DNA of 64,000 bases from Oscillospiraceae bacterium (GCA_022800665.1 JAAWQS010000002.1:42570-106569); one strand, 5' to 3'. Positions 27,523 through 38,065 are shown, numbered from the stretch's first letter. Notes: generated from the letters alone by a model not told the origin. Made by a program: numbers and translations.

Positions 27523-29673
27523 ATGTCTACTATTATTACTAAAAAACAATTCCCCAACTACCGCAAATATACCATGGACCTGGCCGGACGGCCCCTGACC
27601 CTGGAGACCGGCAAGATCGCCGAGCTGGCCAACGCCGCCGTGATGGTCACATACGGCGAGACCACTGTCCTGGTCACGGCCACCGCCTCCGCCCGCCCGC
27701 GGGACGGCATCGACTTCTTCCCCCTCAGCGTGGACTTTGAGGAGAAGATGTACGCCGTGGGCCGTATCCCCGGCAGCTTCCTCCGCCGGGAGGGGCGTCC
27801 CGGCGAGAAGGGTATTCTCACCAGCCGCGTCATTGACCGGCCAATCCGTCCCCTGTTCCCCGGCGACTTCCGCAACGACGTGGCGATTATGTGTACCGTC
27901 ATGAGCGTGGACCACGACTGCTCCCCGGAAATTGCCGCCCTCATCGGCGCCTCCGCCGCCCTGGCAATCTCCGACATCCCCTGGGGCGGTCCTGTGGGCG
28001 CGCTGAAGGTCGGCTATGTGGATGGACAGCTGGTGGTCAACCCCACCAGAGAGCAGGCCGAAAAATCCGATTTGGATGTGACCGTGGTGTCTACCGGCAA
28101 AAAGGTGGTCATGATTGAGGCCGGGGCCAACGAAATCCCCAACGATCTGATGTTTGAGGCCATTCAGCTGGCCCACAGCGAGAACCAGAAGCAGGTGGCC
28201 CTCATCAACCAGATGGCGGCGGAAATCGGCAAGGAGAAGTTTGACTATCCCCACGCTGATTTCAATCAGGAGCTGTTTGACAAGATTGTCGAGTCCACCA
28301 TGGACGAGGCGAAAGCCGCTCTGGACACCGACGACAAGAACGTCCGGGAGGCCCGCTGGAACAAGCTCATCGACCACTGGCACGAGCTGTATCTGGAGGA
28401 CTATCCCGATATGGACCAGTACCTGGAGGAGTTCACCTATAAGTTCCAGAAGAAGATAGTCAAGGCGTGGCTGCTGGAGGGACACCGGGTGGATGGCCGC
28501 CAGAAGAACGAGATTCGTCCCTTGGCCGCGGAGGTGGGACTCCTGCCGCGGGTCCACGGCTCCGGCCTCTTTACCCGCGGTCAGACCCAGGTGCTCTCCA
28601 TCTGCACCCTGGACATGATGTCCGCCGCCCAGAAGCTGGACACCATCTGGCCTGAGGAGTCCAAGCGGTATATGCACCACTACAACTTCCCCGGCTACTC
28701 CGTGGGCGAGGCCAAGCCCTCCCGCAGTCCCGGACGCCGGGAGATCGGACATGGGGCGCTGGCAGAGCGGGCCTTGCTTCCGGTCCTGCCCAGCGAGGAG
28801 GAATTTCCCTATGCCATCCGGGTGGTCAGCGAGGTGGTCAGCTCCAACGGCTCCACCTCCCAGGGCTCCATCTGCGGCAGTACCCTGGCGTTGATGGATG
28901 CCGGCGTGCCCATCAAGGCCCCTGTGGCGGGTATCTCCTGCGGCTTGATTCAGGACGACGACGGCTCCTTTACCACCTTTATCGACATCCAGGGCGTGGA
29001 GGACTTCCACGGCGAGATGGACTTCAAGGTGGGCGGCACCAAGAAGGGAATTACCGCCATTCAGATGGACCTGAAGAACGACGGCCTGACTATGGAGATT
29101 ATCAAAAACGCTCTGGACATCACCTACGATGCCCGCTGCGAGATTCTGGACAAAATTATGCTGCCCTGCATCTCCCAGCCCCGTCCGGAGGTCTGCCAGT
29201 GGGCGCCGAAGATGATTACCATGAAGATCGACCCCGACAACATCCGGGACGTCATCGGCAAGGGCGGCAGCGTGATCCAGAAGATCGTGGCCGACACCGG
29301 CGCGAAGATCGACATTGAGGAGGATGGCTCCATCCGCATTGCGTCCGCTGACGCCGCCTCCTGCAACGCCGCTAAGGCCGCCATTGACGCCATTGTGTTT
29401 GTGCCGGAGGTGGGCAGCCTGTACTATGGCCGCGTTGTCCGGCTGATGCAGTTTGGCGCGTTTGTGGAGCTGGCCCCCGGTAAGGATGGCCTGGTCCATA
29501 TCTCCAAGCTGGCAAACCGCCGGGTGGAAAAGGTGGAGGACGTGTGCAAGATCGGCGATATGATGTGGGTCAAGGTCACGGAGATCGACGAGAAGGGCCG
29601 CGTGAATCTGTCTCACAAGGACGCCCTGCGGGAAATCGAGGAAAAGAAGGCCCGTGGCGAAGTGATTAAATAA
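27523..29673 (+). CDS. pnp: Polyribonucleotide nucleotidyltransferase
   Basis: RNase PH repeats, KH (IRDVIGKGGSVIQKI) and S1 domains. Confidence 0.96.
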   Translation: MSTIITKKQFPNYRKYTMDLAGRPLTLETGKIAELANAAVMVTYGETTVLVTATASARPRDGIDFFPLSVDFEEKMYAVGRIPGSFLRREGRPGEKGILTSRVIDRPIRPLFPGDFRNDVAIMCTVMSVDHDCSPEIAALIGASAALAISDIPWGGPVGALKVGYVDGQLVVNPTREQAEKSDLDVTVVSTGKKVVMIEAGANEIPNDLMFEAIQLAHSENQKQVALINQMAAEIGKEKFDYPHADFNQELFDKIVESTMDEAKAALDTDDKNVREARWNKLIDHWHELYLEDYPDMDQYLEEFTYKFQKKIVKAWLLEGHRVDGRQKNEIRPLAAEVGLLPRVHGSGLFTRGQTQVLSICTLDMMSAAQKLDTIWPEESKRYMHHYNFPGYSVGEAKPSRSPGRREIGHGALAERALLPVLPSEEEFPYAIRVVSEVVSSNGSTSQGSICGSTLALMDAGVPIKAPVAGISCGLIQDDDGSFTTFIDIQGVEDFHGEMDFKVGGTKKGITAIQMDLKNDGLTMEIIKNALDITYDARCEILDKIMLPCISQPRPEVCQWAPKMITMKIDPDNIRDVIGKGGSVIQKIVADTGAKIDIEEDGSIRIASADAASCNAAKAAIDAIVFVPEVGSLYYGRVVRLMQFGAFVELAPGKDGLVHISKLANRRVEKVEDVCKIGDMMWVKVTEIDEKGRVNLSHKDALREIEEKKARGEVIK

Positions 29674-29677
29674 GCAA

Positions 29678-29713
29678 TAAAGGTGCAGACGGGGATTCGT
29701 CTGCACCTTTTCT
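29678..29713 (+). terminator. Terminator after pnp
   Basis: AAAGGTGCAGACggggattcGTCTGCACCTTTT. Confidence 0.75.
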
Positions 29714-29785
29714 GCGTTCGGGGCTGGAAACACCGGCTCCTTCCGGGCACTTTTTTCTGTTTTCTGCGTCTAAGAGGGTAAAGAG

Positions 29786-30814
29786 GTGATGACCGTGTCC
29801 CGCAAATCTCTGGCCGTGTACAGTCTAGCCCACTTCTGGATGGACCTGAGCTGTGCGTTCCTGCTTTTCCGTACCCTTTCGGACAGTCCCCGGTGGGGGC
29901 TGTGCCTGCTGCTGTACAACTTCTGCGCCTTTGCGCTGCAGATGCCCCTGGGCCTGCTGGCGGACCGGCTGGGCCGAAGCCAACAGGTCGCTGCCGCCGG
30001 ATGCGTGCTGACGGCGTTGGCCTGTATTTCGCCGCTGCCGCTGCCGGCGGCGGTGATTGCAGGGACCGGCAATGCGCTGTTCCATCTGGGCGGCGGCATT
30101 GCCGTGCTCCATTGCAGTGCGGACCGGGCTGCGCCGTTAGGGGTGTTTATCTCGCCGGGGGCATTGGGGCTGTACATAGGGACCGTCTGGGGCCGGAACG
30201 CCGCGCCCTGGCTGGGACTGGCCCCGCTGGGGCTGCTGCTCATGGCCGCGCTGATTCTCCGGCAATGTCCCCGGACGGCAGGGACATTCCGCCCCGGCAG
30301 CGCGCCGCCGGACCTGTCCGCGCCGGAGGGTTACGGCGTCCTGCTGCCGCTGTTTCTGGTGGTGGTCCTGCGGTCCTATATGGGCATGAACCAGTCGTTC
30401 CCGTGGAAAAGCCAATGGGTCCTCGTCCTCACGCTGGCTCTGGTCCTGGGCAAGACGGCGGGCGGCTTCCTGATGGACAGCCTGGGTCCCCGCCGCGCGT
30501 CCGCCTTATCCCTGGGATTGGCCGCGGCATTGTATCTGGCCTCCGCACTGCCGCTGCCGGGGACGCTGGCGGTGTTCCTGTTCAATATGACCATGCCCGT
30601 TACCCTCTGGGCGGCGGCGCGGTTCATGCCGGGGGCAAAGGGATTTGCCTTTGGTCTGCTGACCTTCGCGCTGTTTCTGGGGTATCTGCCCTCCTATCTG
30701 GGCTGGCCCAGCCTGCTGACGCGCCCGGCGGCGTATGCCTGCGCCGCGCTGCTGTCGCTGGCGATGCTCTGGCCGGTCTTGGGAAGGGGGATAAAGCTGT
30801 GCTTGCAGTCTTAG
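29786..30814 (+). CDS. MFS-like multi-pass membrane protein
   Basis: About 10 hydrophobic segments with LLADRLGRSQQVAAAG loop. Confidence 0.7.
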   Translation: MMTVSRKSLAVYSLAHFWMDLSCAFLLFRTLSDSPRWGLCLLLYNFCAFALQMPLGLLADRLGRSQQVAAAGCVLTALACISPLPLPAAVIAGTGNALFHLGGGIAVLHCSADRAAPLGVFISPGALGLYIGTVWGRNAAPWLGLAPLGLLLMAALILRQCPRTAGTFRPGSAPPDLSAPEGYGVLLPLFLVVVLRSYMGMNQSFPWKSQWVLVLTLALVLGKTAGGFLMDSLGPRRASALSLGLAAALYLASALPLPGTLAVFLFNMTMPVTLWAAARFMPGAKGFAFGLLTFALFLGYLPSYLGWPSLLTRPAAYACAALLSLAMLWPVLGRGIKLCLQS

Positions 30815-31125
30815 GAATATCGCTGGCCTTGACGCTGGTTCTGGAGGAGGGCTTCGCCCTGGCTTGGGGGCTGCGGGGACGGCGGGAGCTGGCCCTGGTG
30901 GCCCTGGTCAACTGCCTGACAAATCCGCCGGTGGTGTTGCTGTACCATACGGCGGCGGGGCTGATGGGATGGAATCCCCTGGCTGTGACAGTTGTGCTGG
31001 AAGGGGCGGCGGTACTGGTGGAATGGCGGTGCTACCAGGCATATTCAGAGCAGGTGAAAAGGCCGTTTTTATTTGCGCTGCTGGTGAATTTGTTTTCCTA
31101 TGGCGCAGGTTGTATCATCAGGTGA
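30799..31125 (+). CDS. Small membrane protein (about 3 TM), translationally coupled
   Basis: GTG start overlapping the upstream gene; hydrophobic ORF VLAVLGISLALTLVLEEGFALAWGLRG... Confidence 0.6.
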   Translation: MLAVLGISLALTLVLEEGFALAWGLRGRRELALVALVNCLTNPPVVLLYHTAAGLMGWNPLAVTVVLEGAAVLVEWRCYQAYSEQVKRPFLFALLVNLFSYGAGCIIR

Positions 31126-31151
31126 ATAGATTAGGGATTGTGGAGATATTT

Positions 31152-31610
31152 ATGAGAAATTATGAAATCGAAGACAAAATGTATCGGAAAGCAGTAGAAC
31201 TGATAGAAAAGAGATATCCTGCCGGTTGGGGCGGCGCTGGGGTGGTTCACACGTCCAAGGGAAATTATTATACAAGCGTCTCCATTGAAACCGCGAATGC
31301 ATCTGCAGTCGTATGTATTGAATTGGGAGCTATGCTTGAAGCCCACAAATACAATGAGAAAGTAACGCATTGTATGTGCCTTGTTCGAGAGGATGAAAAT
31401 TCCCCATACAAGGTATTATCACCGTGCGGCATTTGTCAGGAGAGATTGCGGTATTGGGGTGAAGATGTACAAGTGGCTGTCACAACAGAAGAGAATGAAA
31501 TCAGATTTGTAGAATTAAGGGAATTACAACCATATCATTGGACGAAAGCCTATCCGGCTGACGAATTGGAACATTGGGAAGAAAAGAGAGAGCTTTATAA
31601 AGGAGAATGA
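31152..31610 (+). CDS. Cytidine/blasticidin-S deaminase-like protein
   Basis: VVCIELGAMLEAHKYNEKVTHCMCLVRED...LSPCGICQERLRYWG (C-x-E and PCxxCxE zinc motifs). Confidence 0.75.
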   Translation: MRNYEIEDKMYRKAVELIEKRYPAGWGGAGVVHTSKGNYYTSVSIETANASAVVCIELGAMLEAHKYNEKVTHCMCLVREDENSPYKVLSPCGICQERLRYWGEDVQVAVTTEENEIRFVELRELQPYHWTKAYPADELEHWEEKRELYKGE

Positions 31611-31615
31611 CTGGA

Positions 31616-31813
31616 ATGAAGAGATTTTTAACTTATATCTGCACGCTTGCCGCACTCTGCGGCCTGACTTCCATGGCCTATGCCGATGCGATTGCCGTAG
31701 CTCCGGGAGAAATACGCCTGTCCAACATCGGAGGATGGTTCCCGATTGCGCTGGTGATTGCGGTTGTTATTGTTACGGTCGTTTTACTGCGGAAATTTTG
31801 GGGGAGGAAGTGA
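31616..31813 (+). CDS. 65-aa secreted/membrane-anchored small protein
   Basis: Signal peptide, short ectodomain, TM and basic tail. Confidence 0.55.
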   Translation: MKRFLTYICTLAALCGLTSMAYADAIAVAPGEIRLSNIGGWFPIALVIAVVIVTVVLLRKFWGRK

Positions 31814-31822
31814 GGACAGACC

Positions 31823-32662
31823 ATGAAACGGCTTTTTACCTGCCTGCTGGCAGTCATAACGCTGCTCTCCCTGACGCCTGCCGCTTATGCGGACGTGGTC
31901 TGGGAGCCGCAAAACAAATTTTATGAAAACCATGCAAACGAATGCGCCTATATAGGCCGCTCCTACTACGCCAACGGACCGGAGGGCTTTGTCACCCTCT
32001 GGGCCGCGCCGGGCGGCAGCATGGTGGCGGCGCAGTACGAAAATGGCTTTACACTCCCTGTCTACTGGCAGTATCAGGACTGGGGCTGCGTCACGGTCTG
32101 GGGGGACGAGGGGAACGTCAGCGGCTGGGTCCCCCTGTCGGAGCTGTATCCGGTGTATGACTATATCTCCTTTGAGGAGGAATACGGCAGCCAGTTCAAG
32201 GATTACAAGGGAGAATTTGCGGATTTCTCCGGGGACGCCGGGGAAATCTGCTGCTGGGCGTACCCAAATGCGCCGGAGTATAGTTTTACTTTGGACAGCG
32301 GTGCGGATATTGTGGAGCGGCTCACCGGCGCGGGGGAGGAACAGAGTTATATTTCCCATGTCTATACCGATGACAACGGCGTGTCCTGGGGGTTTGTGGG
32401 ATACCTGTTCGGGTTCCGGAACTTTTGGATCAATCTGGACAATCCCACAGACAAAAACGTCCTGTCCTCCGGCGCCTTACCGGCGGATGCCCTGATTGCC
32501 GCCGGTGCGCTGACCCCGCCGCAGACGCCGGTTATGCCTGCTGCCGCTCGTTTGCCCTATTTCCTGGTTGGCGGCGTGGCGGTGGTCACGTTGGGACTGC
32601 TGGGATGGTTCTACGGCAGAAAACGCGGCGCTAAAAAAACCGGATCGCAACTGAACAATTGA
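31823..32662 (+). CDS. Secreted, membrane-anchored SH3-like protein
   Basis: Signal peptide; repeated beta/SH3-like segments (GPEGFVTLWAAPGGSMVAAQYENGFTLPVYWQYQDWGCVTVWGDEGNVSGWVPLSEL); C-terminal TM. Confidence 0.6.
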   Translation: MKRLFTCLLAVITLLSLTPAAYADVVWEPQNKFYENHANECAYIGRSYYANGPEGFVTLWAAPGGSMVAAQYENGFTLPVYWQYQDWGCVTVWGDEGNVSGWVPLSELYPVYDYISFEEEYGSQFKDYKGEFADFSGDAGEICCWAYPNAPEYSFTLDSGADIVERLTGAGEEQSYISHVYTDDNGVSWGFVGYLFGFRNFWINLDNPTDKNVLSSGALPADALIAAGALTPPQTPVMPAAARLPYFLVGGVAVVTLGLLGWFYGRKRGAKKTGSQLNN

Positions 32663-32686
32663 CAAAATATGATATATTTGTATGGT

Positions 32687-34201
32687 TTACCCATTCTGCG
32701 CCGAGGTACCGTGGGTTTTCAGCAGCACGTCATGGTAGCCGCCTTCCACGATGGAGGTGGAGGAGACCAGCGTCAGCCGTGCCTTCTGCTGCAATTCCGG
32801 AATGGAGGTCACACCACAGTTGCACATGGTCGATTTCACTTTGTACAGACTTTTCGCCACGTTGTCCTTCAGCGGACCGGCGTAAGTGACATAGGAGTCC
32901 ACGCCCTCCTCGAAGGCCAGACCCCGGCCTCCGCCCAGATCGTACCGCTGCCAGTTCCTGGCCCGGTTGGAACCCTCGCCCCAATATTCTTTCATATACT
33001 GTCCGTTGACCAGTACCCGGTTGGTGGGACTCTCGTCGAAACGGGCGAAATACCGGCCCAGCATCAGGAAATCCGCCCCCATTGCCAGAGCCAGCGTCAT
33101 GTGGTAGTCGTGGACAATGCCGCCGTCAGAACAGATGGGGATATACATACCGGTCTGTGCGAAATACTCGTCCCGCGCTGCGGCAACCTCAATCAATGCG
33201 GTCGCCTGTCCGCGGCCAATACCCTTGGTCTCGCGGGTGATGCAAATGGACCCGCCGCCAATACCGACTTTGACAAAATCCGCTCCTGCTTTCGCCAGGA
33301 ACAGAAAGCCGTCCTTATCCACCACATTGCCTGCGCCAACCTTCACACTGTCGCCGTACTTGTCCCGGATAAACTTCAGCGTCCGCTCCTGCCAGCAGGA
33401 GTACCCCTCCGAGGAGTCGATGCACAGTACGTCAGCCCCGGCGTCGATCAGGGCGGGGACCCGCTGTTCGTAGTCCTTGGTGTTGATGCCCGCGCCCACA
33501 ATATACCGCTTCTGACTGTCCAGCAGTTCGCCGGGATTCTCCTTGTGCTGTTCGTAGTCCTTGCGGAAGACAAAGTACAGCAGCCGTCCGTCTGCGCCGG
33601 TAATGGGCAGGGAATTGAGCTTGTGGTCCCAGATGATGTCGTTGGCCTCTTTCAGACTGGTACCTTCCGGGGCGGTGACAAGACGGTCAAAGGGGGTCAT
33701 GAACTCACTGACACGGGTATCGGGGTCCATACGGCTGACCCGGTAATCCCGGCTGGTGACAATGCCCAGCAGCCGGCCCTGATTGGTACCGTCTGCGGTG
33801 ATGGCTACGGTGGAATGCCCGTTGCGGGCTTTCAGGTCCAGCACATCCCGGAGCGTGGCGTTCGGGGCGAGGTTGGAGTCGCTGGGAACAAAGCCCGCCT
33901 TGTAGCTCTTTACCCGCGCCACCATTGCCGCCTCGTTCTCAATGGACTGGGAACCGAAAATGAAGGACAGCCCCCCCTCCTTCGCCAGTGCGACTGCCAG
34001 CGTGTCGTTGGACACGGACTGCATAATGGCGGATACCATGGGAATACTCAGGGAAAGCGGACACGCCTCCTCATCCTTGCGGTACTTCACCAGCGGCGTG
34101 TGCAGGGACACGTTGTCGGGGACGCACTCCGGGGAGGTGTAGCCGGGCACAAGGAGGTACTCACTGAAGGTATGGGACGGTTCGGGATAGTAGTAAGCCA
34201 T
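32687..34201 (-). CDS. guaB: IMP dehydrogenase family protein with CBS domains
   Basis: [55 protein letters not shown] region. Confidence 0.9.
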   Translation of the reverse strand: MAYYYPEPSHTFSEYLLVPGYTSPECVPDNVSLHTPLVKYRKDEEACPLSLSIPMVSAIMQSVSNDTLAVALAKEGGLSFIFGSQSIENEAAMVARVKSYKAGFVPSDSNLAPNATLRDVLDLKARNGHSTVAITADGTNQGRLLGIVTSRDYRVSRMDPDTRVSEFMTPFDRLVTAPEGTSLKEANDIIWDHKLNSLPITGADGRLLYFVFRKDYEQHKENPGELLDSQKRYIVGAGINTKDYEQRVPALIDAGADVLCIDSSEGYSCWQERTLKFIRDKYGDSVKVGAGNVVDKDGFLFLAKAGADFVKVGIGGGSICITRETKGIGRGQATALIEVAAARDEYFAQTGMYIPICSDGGIVHDYHMTLALAMGADFLMLGRYFARFDESPTNRVLVNGQYMKEYWGEGSNRARNWQRYDLGGGRGLAFEEGVDSYVTYAGPLKDNVAKSLYKVKSTMCNCGVTSIPELQQKARLTLVSSTSIVEGGYHDVLLKTHGTSAQNG

Positions 34202-34387
34202 AGCGCATTCTCTCCTTTTTTTCTTGTTGGACGGTGTCTTTTTATGATTAGTCCACATGGTATCACGGCAGGCCGGATTTGTAAAGAGGAAATTTTCCAT
34301 ACCCCATAAAACAAAAACGCCGCTATGGACGGACAGCGCTTCCCTGTGCTATACTGGATACCAGTTTGAAGAGAAAGGAACAACGAT

Positions 34388-35275
34388 ATGAAGACAATCG
34401 ACGTCATTGGGGTACAGATGGACCTGGGCGCATCCCGGCGGGGCGTGAACATGGGGCCTATGGCCATCCGTTACGGCGGACTGTGCGAGGGATTGGAACA
34501 ACTGGGGTTTACCGTAAACGACCTGGGGGATATTGCGCCGCTGGTTTCCGGCGCCACCGCGCCGTACATGCGCAATTACGAGCAGGTCATCGAACTCAAC
34601 AGCCGTCTCTACTGCCTGGTTTCCGCGGCTCTGGAGCAGAACCACTTCCCCCTGGTCCTGGGCGGGGATCACAGCATTGCCGCAGGCAGTATCTCCGCCG
34701 TGGCCCGGCATTACCGTAAAATCGGCGTCATCTGGATTGACGCCCACGGCGACTGGAACAACGAGGAGAGCACCCCCTCCGGCAATATGCACGGGATGCC
34801 CTTCTCCGCCGTGTGCGGACACGGTCCGGCGTGCATGGTGGATTTCGGCGGTGAATCCGTGCTGGTGGATGTGAAGCGGTGCGTCCAGATTGGCGGACGG
34901 GATATTGACGATCAGGAGCGGCTGCGGATGAAGCGGGCGGGGGTGACGGTCTTTCCTATCAATGCCATTGACAAAGACGGGATGCAGAATATTATTGACC
35001 GGGCTATCGAAATTGCCGGGACGGATACGGCGGGTATCCACCTCAGTTTCGATATCGACTCCATCGACCCCCAGGCCGCTCCGGGAACCGGTACCGTCGT
35101 CCACAGCGGCCTTACCGCGCGGGAGGCATTTCTGGCCGTGGAATCCCTGGCCGATTCGGGTAAACTGCTCTCTATGGATATGGTGGAGGTCAACCCCATC
35201 CTGGATGAACGGAACAAAACCGCTGTGCTCGCTTCGCAGCTGATTCAGTCCGCGCTGGGGAAGGCGGTGTACTGA
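34388..35275 (+). CDS. Arginase/ureohydrolase family
   Basis: VLGGDHSIAAGSI, IWIDAHGDWN, HLSFDIDSIDP. Confidence 0.93.
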   Translation: MKTIDVIGVQMDLGASRRGVNMGPMAIRYGGLCEGLEQLGFTVNDLGDIAPLVSGATAPYMRNYEQVIELNSRLYCLVSAALEQNHFPLVLGGDHSIAAGSISAVARHYRKIGVIWIDAHGDWNNEESTPSGNMHGMPFSAVCGHGPACMVDFGGESVLVDVKRCVQIGGRDIDDQERLRMKRAGVTVFPINAIDKDGMQNIIDRAIEIAGTDTAGIHLSFDIDSIDPQAAPGTGTVVHSGLTAREAFLAVESLADSGKLLSMDMVEVNPILDERNKTAVLASQLIQSALGKAVY

Positions 35276-35292
35276 TACTTTTTCTTGAAAAC

Positions 35293-35325
35293 AGGTCCCC
35301 TCCCTATGTGCGGGAGGGGACCTGC
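35293..35325. terminator. Bidirectional terminator
   Basis: AGGTCCCCTCCC tatgtgc GGGAGGGGACCT. Confidence 0.75.
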
Positions 35326-35344
35326 GGTTTCAAATCTGAAACAA

Positions 35345-37972
35345 TCAAGCGAACCGGTCGCCATACCGGGCGGCCATCGCTGCGACCTGGGCGCGGGTAG
35401 CGGTACCCTGGGGATCAATTTCGCCATTGGAACCGTTGAGGATACCCACCGACACGGCCCAGCGCACGGCGGTCTGTGCGTAGCCGCTGACGGCGTTGCT
35501 GTCGCTGAACTGCGTCAAATCCGCGGCATCGCCGGGGGCGGGGCGTCCGGCATTGCGCCAGAGCATCGCCGCCAACTGCTCACGGGTGATATCTCCCATT
35601 GGGTTCGTACCGTCGGTGACGCCCTGCTCCATCGCCCACAGCATCCCACGTTCGTACCACGTTGCGCCGGGGTTTACGTCCGTCCGCACGTTGTTCATAC
35701 GGGCCAGAATGGTCCAGATCATGGCGCGGCTGGTGGTGAGCTGCGGGGCAAACCGGGTGTCGGATACGCCGCTCATCAGGTAGCGCTTCCAGACGTAGTC
35801 CACATTGTCATAGAACCAATGCTGCGGCTGTACGTCCGTGAAGGGCAGGGGGGCCGGGTTCAGGACAATCCCAGATATGCCGGGGGTCCCCAGACCGGTG
35901 AAAAGTTCGTCATCTTTTGGTGTGGCGTCTGCTTCCGTCTTTATAAACGTTGCCGCGACTTCCACACGGGTGGCGGGCATGGTGAACGTATAGCGGTTAT
36001 CGCTTACCTCCCGCACCGTCACCGTGCGCCCACGCACGTCCGTGACGGTGACGCTCTCCAGCTCGTACCCTGCGGCGGGGTGCGCCGAGAGCGTCACTCG
36101 CTCCCCCTGCGCCGCATACCGGGTATTGCAGATGATTTCGCCGTTGGCGGTCTTCAGTATCGCAATATAGTTGGTGTCAGAGGATGATTTATCCCTCCAA
36201 ATCGCTGTGACAACCGTGTTGGCGGTAATCGTATACGATTCGCCGGGGAAATAGTCTACCCCGTTAATGCGCCAGGCCTGGAAGTCCATTCCTGCGGGAG
36301 CGGTAAAAGCGCAGTTGGGAAGCGTGTATGCGGTATTCGCCGGGATGGTGACGGCATCCATAACGCCGGCGCCGCCGTTGGAATTAAAAGTGATTGTGTA
36401 TGTGACAGGCGGCGTCACGTTCCCGGTCCAGTGGGCGTATACCGTGGCATCCGCTGTAAAGACCGTTTCCACAGTGACTTTTTCGCCGCCGTCTGCCGCC
36501 GTGTACCAGCCGTCGAAGGTGTGACCCTCACGGACAGGGGTGGGCAGTGCGGTGAGCTTACCGTCCTTGCCGGTGGCGGCTGTGGCGGGGGTTACAGTGC
36601 CGCCGCTGGGGTCGAAGGTGACGGTGTGGGTGACGGGGACTACCGGGATATCCTTCCAAACCGCTGTGACCGCAGTGTCAGAAGTAAACAGATAGCTTGC
36701 GCCGGGGGCATACTCCTTGCCGTTGATCTGCCACGCCTTGAACTCCTTACCAGCGGGCGCGGTGAAAGCGCAGGCGGGAAGGGTAAATGTATCGCCCTCT
36801 TTTACTGTGGCGGGGGACATGGAGCCGGCGCCGCCGTTGGGATTAAAAGTGATTGTGTATGTGGCGGGAGGCGTCACGTTCTCAGTCCAGTGGGCGTATA
36901 CCGTGGCATCCGCTGTGAACACCGTTTCCGCAGTGACTTTTTCGCCGCCGTCCGCCGCCGTGTACCAGCCGTCAAAGGTGTAGCCGTCACGGGTCGGAGT
37001 GGGCAGCGCAGTAAGTCTGCCGTCGGTTCCGGTGGTCATGCTGGCCGTGTCTGTCACGCCGCCGTTGGCATTGAACAGAATTTTGTAGGTGGTGTCGGGG
37101 ACGTCCGTTCCAGAGCAGATCAGCGTGGCAAGGCTTAATTCCAGGTTGCCTTCTTCAATCTCAATTTGTTCCCACTGCGTCTCTGTGCCGCCATAGTTGA
37201 CGGTTTTCAGGTTGCTACAGTTTTCGAAAGCGTTACGCTTGATACTGGTAATACTGGTTGGGATGGATATGTTCTCCAGTTTGGAGCAACCATTAAACAT
37301 GTAACCTCCAATTTCGGTCACGCTGTTTGGAATTGTATAAGAGACCTTTCCGCCTGGGCAAAGGAGCAGAGTGCTTTTTTCTTTATTAAATAGAACGCCG
37401 TCTTGAGAGCTATACTGCCTGTTATTCGGATCAACATTGATTGTCTGCAAATTTTCACACCCAGAGAAAACTTCGTCCGCACGAATCACATTGGCGGGAA
37501 TCGTTACACTGGTTAGACCGCTATAAGCGAAAGCAACAGTTTCAATGATGGTCACGCTGTCTGGAATAGTCACACTGGTTAGACTTTCACAGCCACAAAA
37601 AGAGCCATGTCCAATCGTGGTCACGCTATTTGGAATTGTCACATTGGTCAGATTGTCACACTCTTGGAAAGCCCACTTTCCAATGCTGGTTACACCATCC
37701 TCGATTACCAAATTTTTGCATGTGCGGGTCCAGCTGTACCATGGCTGCTCCGTAAGATCAGCAAAGTCTGCCATTGCGCCAGAACCGCTGATCGTCAAAG
37801 TCCCGCCTTGGTCATTACCATGCTCGTCAAGCTCCGGCACATATGTCCAGGTCACTCCATCGCCGCAGCTACCGGAAGTGGGCGCGGAATCGCCTGCCGC
37901 CCACACCGTTCCCGGCAGCAACCCCAGCGCTAGGCATAGCACTAAAAAGGTTGCTAAAAATCGCTTTTTCAT
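35345..37972 (-). CDS. BspA-type LRR_5 surface protein with InlB-B/Flg_new-type repeats and C-terminal SLH domains
   Basis: Signal peptide; LRR_5 repeats (LTNVTIPNSVTTIGHGSFCGC...); YTITFNPNGGAGSMSP...GYTFDGWYTAADGG repeats; FTDVQPQHWFYDNVDYVWKRYLMSGVSDTRFAPQLTTSRAMI SLH. Confidence 0.85.
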   Translation of the reverse strand: MKKRFLATFLVLCLALGLLPGTVWAAGDSAPTSGSCGDGVTWTYVPELDEHGNDQGGTLTISGSGAMADFADLTEQPWYSWTRTCKNLVIEDGVTSIGKWAFQECDNLTNVTIPNSVTTIGHGSFCGCESLTSVTIPDSVTIIETVAFAYSGLTSVTIPANVIRADEVFSGCENLQTINVDPNNRQYSSQDGVLFNKEKSTLLLCPGGKVSYTIPNSVTEIGGYMFNGCSKLENISIPTSITSIKRNAFENCSNLKTVNYGGTETQWEQIEIEEGNLELSLATLICSGTDVPDTTYKILFNANGGVTDTASMTTGTDGRLTALPTPTRDGYTFDGWYTAADGGEKVTAETVFTADATVYAHWTENVTPPATYTITFNPNGGAGSMSPATVKEGDTFTLPACAFTAPAGKEFKAWQINGKEYAPGASYLFTSDTAVTAVWKDIPVVPVTHTVTFDPSGGTVTPATAATGKDGKLTALPTPVREGHTFDGWYTAADGGEKVTVETVFTADATVYAHWTGNVTPPVTYTITFNSNGGAGVMDAVTIPANTAYTLPNCAFTAPAGMDFQAWRINGVDYFPGESYTITANTVVTAIWRDKSSSDTNYIAILKTANGEIICNTRYAAQGERVTLSAHPAAGYELESVTVTDVRGRTVTVREVSDNRYTFTMPATRVEVAATFIKTEADATPKDDELFTGLGTPGISGIVLNPAPLPFTDVQPQHWFYDNVDYVWKRYLMSGVSDTRFAPQLTTSRAMIWTILARMNNVRTDVNPGATWYERGMLWAMEQGVTDGTNPMGDITREQLAAMLWRNAGRPAPGDAADLTQFSDSNAVSGYAQTAVRWAVSVGILNGSNGEIDPQGTATRAQVAAMAARYGDRFA
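36376..37016 (-). repeat. Two near-identical direct repeats of about 180 bp (offset about 461 bp) encoding InlB-B-type units
   Basis: AAAAGTGATTGTGTATGTG.CRGG.GGCGTCACGTTC...CAGCCGTC.AAGGTGT present twice (about 36376-36555 and 36836-37016). Confidence 0.75.
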
Positions 37973-38022
37973 ACCCTTCCTTGCCTCCTTAAATCATCAA
38001 ATATATTTCCAGCAGCTGGGCG

Positions 38023-38065
38023 CCGGGGCGGGGGAAGGAAGGTAAGGAGGTATCTCCCGCCCCGG
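38023..38065 (-). promoter_or_regulatory. Leader hairpin with an anti-SD sequence in its loop
   Basis: Minus strand CCGGGGCGGG-(AGATACCTCCTTACCTTCCTTCC)-CCCGCCCCGG; loop CCTCCTT is complementary to SD AAGGAGG at 37984-37990. Confidence 0.5.

Noticed and set aside
27499-29733. Minus-strand 744-aa ORF opposite pnp
   Set aside because: Shadow ORF; pnp is unambiguous on the other strand.
32669-34309. Plus-strand 546-aa ORF opposite guaB
   Set aside because: Shadow ORF; IMPDH motifs are on the minus strand.
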